Source: Tropicimonas aquimaris (GTDB lineage: Bacteria; Pseudomonadota; Alphaproteobacteria; Rhodobacterales; Rhodobacteraceae). From it: a stretch of 64,000 bases of DNA. The notes under the pieces were generated by a model that saw nothing but the letters and a program-made list of their open reading frames with translations, had not been told where the DNA came from and made no database searches. This document shows positions 61,915 to 64,000 of this stretch, piece by piece. Positions within the stretch are counted from its first letter, which is position 1. Each line of letters begins with the position of its first letter. The stretch is from positions 186,001 through 250,000 of the forward strand of contig NZ_JBHTJT010000060.1 of the NCBI RefSeq assembly GCF_042676185.1. Reading direction: 5' to 3'. Position numbers and translations under genes: made by a program.

Positions 61915-62000
61915 TGGTGCGGGCGGCCGGACTTGAACCGGCACGGCCATACGGCCCAGGGAGTTTAAGTCCCATGCGTCTACCATTCCGCCACGCCCGC
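61915..62000 (-). tRNA. tRNA-Leu (anticodon TAA)
   Basis: On the minus strand: acceptor GCGGGCG with CGCCCGC, D-arm GCGGAATGGTAGACGC, anticodon loop CTTAAAC giving TAA, long variable arm GGCCGTATGGCC (class II tRNA), T-arm GCCGGTTCAAGTCCGGC, discriminator A. CCA (61915-61917) is encoded in the gene. It reads UUA (and UUG by wobble). Confidence 0.95.
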
Positions 62001-62069
62001 ACGGATCATCGGGATAGGCGGAACCGGGACGCTCGGCAAGCGGCTACGCCAGGTCTCCACCGGCATTGC

Positions 62070-62636
62070 TCAGATCTCTTGCTCGCCGAGCCTTTGGCGC
62101 AGCACCGGCAGCAGGCTGCGCTCCTTCAGCCAGGGGTTGAGCGCCAGCGCCGCCTCGAGGTCGTCTATGGCCTCGGCGTTGCGTCCGAGCGCCATCAGCG
62201 CCATCGCCCGTCCGGTCAAGGCGCCGAGATGCTCGGGGCTGCGCTCGAGCGCACGGTCCAGGTCGATTAGCGCCGGCGCGTAATCCTGCCGGATGAACAG
62301 CACGAAGGCCCGCTGGTTGTAGCCTTCGGCATATTCCGGGCAATAGGCGATCAGCGCGTCGAACGCGGCGAGCGCCTTGTCCAGATCGAACACCGCCCGC
62401 CGATCGATGCCTTCATCGAGCAGTTCCTGCGCGTGGTCGTCCGGCGCGTCGGCCCAGATCTCCCACAATCCGTTGGTGAGACGCTGCGCCTCCTCGGCGT
62501 TCGGCGCTTCCCGCACCGCCTCCATCAGCGCAAGCCGGCGCGTCTCGTCGACCTGCACAGGCGCGCACCCCACCTGCTCGGATGCCCCGGCCATGGAAGC
62601 ACAGAGGATGAGAGCGGTTGCGAGAGTGCGTGACAT
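62070..62636 (-). CDS. Exported TPR-repeat protein
   Basis: 188 residues. Signal peptide MSRTLATALILCASMAGAS. The mature part (about 70-180) has 3 TPR repeats: KALAAFDALIAYCPEYAEGYNQRAF, ALIDLDRALERSPEHLGALTGRA and AIDDLEAALALNPWLK. Scaffolds of this kind bind partner proteins in the periplasm; no partner is evident. Divergent from the rhomboid gene (104 bases). Confidence 0.82.
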   Translation of the reverse strand: MSRTLATALILCASMAGASEQVGCAPVQVDETRRLALMEAVREAPNAEEAQRLTNGLWEIWADAPDDHAQELLDEGIDRRAVFDLDKALAAFDALIAYCPEYAEGYNQRAFVLFIRQDYAPALIDLDRALERSPEHLGALTGRAMALMALGRNAEAIDDLEAALALNPWLKERSLLPVLRQRLGEQEI

Positions 62637-62740
62637 ACCTCCAATCTGCCCAGCCGACCCAACGGGTCAAGTCACGGCTGTGTCAGCCGCCAGGGCGAGA
62701 CAGCCCTTGACCGCCGCCCCGGTGACGCTAGCCTCCGCCC

Positions 62741-63472
62741 ATGTTCCCGATCCGCGACCACAACCCGTCGGGCAGAACGCCCTATGTCACGATGGCGCTG
62801 ATCGCGGCGAACATCGCTGTTTTCCTGTCCTACTGGCACCTCTTCAGCAAGCCCCCGGAGCTGATGCGGTTTTACCTCGACTATGCGCTCATCCCGGCCT
62901 GGCCGCAGCCGCACAGCTTCCTCACCTCGATGTTTCTGCATGGCAGCTTCTGGCACATTGCCGGCAACATGCTTTTTCTATGGATCTTCGGGGATAACCT
63001 CGAAGACGAGATGGGCCACTTCGGATTCCTCGTGTTCTACCTCGCGAGCGGTATCGTCGCCGGGATCGTTCACGTTGCGCTCTCACAGGGCTCTACGGTG
63101 CCGACGGTCGGCGCGTCCGGCGCCATCGCCGGTGTCATGGGGGGCTATCTTCTGATGTTCCCCCGCGCCCGGATCGATATCCTGATCATCATCATCATCA
63201 TATTCCGGATCTTCACGGTCCCGGCCTGGCTTATGCTTGTGCTCTGGTTCGGGATGCAGGTCGTGGGCGCCGCCGGGTCGGATCCCGACATGGGTGGCGT
63301 CGCCTACTGGGCCCATGCAAGCGGCTTCGCAATCGGCGCTGCCTTTGCCGTCCCGCTCTGGCTCAGACGCGGCGGGCGGGATTTCTGGGACCGCACGCAC
63401 GGGCTGCCGCCGCACCCGGCCCGGCCGCTAACCGCGCCGGGAGTACCGATCGTAGGTCGCAAACGCCGCTGA
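62741..63472 (+). CDS. Rhomboid-family intramembrane serine protease
   Basis: 243 residues, six membrane segments. The catalytic dyad is Ser126 in VGASGAIAGVMGG and His192 in YWAHASGFAIG; HGSFWHIAGNMLFLWIFGDNLED is the family L1/TM2 region. It cuts membrane proteins within their transmembrane helix. A run of seven Ile codons at residues 149-154 (ATC/ATA repeats) is a slippage-prone spot. Converges with the pilin-like gene. Confidence 0.92.
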   Translation: MFPIRDHNPSGRTPYVTMALIAANIAVFLSYWHLFSKPPELMRFYLDYALIPAWPQPHSFLTSMFLHGSFWHIAGNMLFLWIFGDNLEDEMGHFGFLVFYLASGIVAGIVHVALSQGSTVPTVGASGAIAGVMGGYLLMFPRARIDILIIIIIIFRIFTVPAWLMLVLWFGMQVVGAAGSDPDMGGVAYWAHASGFAIGAAFAVPLWLRRGGRDFWDRTHGLPPHPARPLTAPGVPIVGRKRR

Positions 63473-63478
63473 GCGGCG
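63464..63478. terminator. Weak bidirectional hairpin at the rhomboid/pilin junction
   Basis: CGCCGC (63464-63469) with GCGGCG (63473-63478), loop TGA that includes the rhomboid stop. No U-tract, so it is at most a weak terminator for either convergent gene. Confidence 0.25.
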
Positions 63479-63484
63479 CGACGA

Positions 63485-63700
63485 TCAGTCGAAGCTGGTC
63501 TTGATTTGGTAATTCGAGGCCGTCGACGCGATGTCGTTGGAAATCTCGCCGGCGCTACTGCGCCACACGGTATGCGTCGCAAGTGCGAGGCCGATCACCA
63601 ACGCCGTAAGCATGACCCAATCTGTGGTCACGGCGCCGTCTTCTTCCCCGAAGAACCGCCCAACGCGTTGGATATGTGTGTCGCTTGTCATCATGTTCAC
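63485..63700 (-). CDS. Flp/Fap-type small pilin-like protein
   Basis: 71 residues: short basic leader, then EEDGAVTTDWVMLTALVIGLAL, the E-then-hydrophobic pattern of Flp-family (type IVb) pilins after prepilin cleavage. Usually exported and polymerised with Tad genes, but no tad cluster is in the window, so it may be an orphan pilin. Only 27 bases beyond the SuhB-like stop. Confidence 0.72.
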   Translation of the reverse strand: MNMMTSDTHIQRVGRFFGEEDGAVTTDWVMLTALVIGLALATHTVWRSSAGEISNDIASTASNYQIKTSFD

Positions 63701-63727
63701 GACACTAGATGCGAATTGTGACCCGAT

Positions 63728-64000
63728 TCAGGCGCTTTCGCGGCCCCTAAGCGTCTCGGAAAACTTGGTAAACACATCGCCGTTGGCCGCGATCACGGAC
63801 CGGTCGCCGAAGATGTCGCCGCCCTCGCGCAGTGGCTCGACGAAGCCACCAGCCTCGCGCACAATCACGATCCCGGCGGCGATGTCATAGGCGTTGATTT
63901 CCCGCTCCCAGTAGCCTTCGTAACGGCCCGCGGCCACGTAGGCGAGATCGAGCGAAGCGGCCCCCCAGCGGCGCACGCCGGCGCATTGCGGCATCAGCCG
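63728..64000 (-). CDS. Inositol monophosphatase family protein, C-terminal part (runs off the window)
   Basis: About 91 codons before the right edge. Sequence matches the C-terminal half of SuhB/inositol monophosphatase: GVRRWGAASLDLAYVAAGRYEGYWER, YDIAAG and VIVREAGG, where W/H-DxxAG is the metal-binding motif (here AYDIAAG). The usual W of WDxAAG is Tyr, a small change. Mg-dependent removal of phosphate from myo-inositol phosphates or related substrates. Confidence 0.87.
   Translation of the reverse strand, partial: RLMPQCAGVRRWGAASLDLAYVAAGRYEGYWEREINAYDIAAGIVIVREAGGFVEPLREGGDIFGDRSVIAANGDVFTKFSETLRGRESA

Noticed and set aside
1..64000. CRISPR, prophage or insertion sequence
   Set aside because: No repeat-spacer array, integrase, transposase or terminal inverted repeats were seen on either strand.

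Overview
The window is a GC-rich chromosomal segment with dense, mostly overlapping operons and many ABC uptake systems, each beside its own catabolic enzymes and regulator. Protein families (dimethylglycine-dehydrogenase-like FAD/GcvT fusion, Hint-domain protein, rhomboid, Flp-type pilin, CIA30-like protein) and codon bias suggest an alphaproteobacterium, most likely Rhodobacteraceae/Roseobacter group. This taxonomic call is inferred from gene content, not from a marker gene. I saw no mobile element, CRISPR array, rRNA or prophage. One tRNA (Leu, anticodon TAA) is present.

Layout. 1-9779: edge of a LysR gene divergent from a DMGDH-like oxidoreductase, then scattered small genes (dienelactone-hydrolase-like, SixA-like phosphatase, cytochrome c, lytic transglycosylase, CIA30-like, Hint, GlcG/HbpS-like, Old Yellow Enzyme). 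10264-13113: an MDR oxidoreductase and an unusual FAD/NAD(P) protein. 13159-21672: a seven-gene operon (D-carbamoylase, L-carbamoylase, diaminopropionate ammonia-lyase, PotABCD-like ABC transporter) divergent from an RpiR regulator. It looks like a route from carbamoylated 2,3-diaminopropionate to pyruvate and ammonia. 21884-24019: phosphate acetyltransferase.

24686-33975: LacI regulator, polyamine-class ABC transporter, nucleoside hydrolase and adenine deaminase in one direction, then an M20 amidohydrolase and a phosphoribosyltransferase. Together they suggest uptake and salvage of purine nucleosides or bases. 34192-45767: a deoxysugar/pentose module with a FucU/RbsD mutarotase, a D-ribulokinase-type FGGY kinase, a CUT2 sugar ABC transporter (its ATPase frameshifted at a G6 tract), FucA-type aldolase, fuculokinase-like FGGY kinase, FucI-like isomerase and LacI regulator. 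Two kinases beside one FucI-type isomerase would suit both L-fucose and D-arabinose.

45784-51597: a complete ribose operon in the order rbsD-A-C-B-R-K (minus strand), with a palindromic operator inside the promoter. 51846-55610: a four-gene glycine-betaine/choline-type ABC system (binding protein, permease, ATPase, permease). 55627-58333: AraC regulator divergent from a thioredoxin-fold protein, then a Tat-exported intradiol-dioxygenase-like protein with a ferric-reductase-like membrane protein. 58344-61705: an operon of GT2 glycosyltransferase, flippase-like membrane protein and FAD oxidoreductase, probably for a lipid-linked surface sugar. 61915-64000: tRNA-Leu, TPR protein, rhomboid protease, Flp-like pilin and the end of an inositol monophosphatase gene.

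Control seems to be local: LysR, RpiR, three LacI proteins and AraC each sit next to their presumed targets, and several intergenic palindromes (AAACGTTT cores, TCGAACCGGTTCGA, TGAAA/TTTCA half-sites) are good operator candidates.
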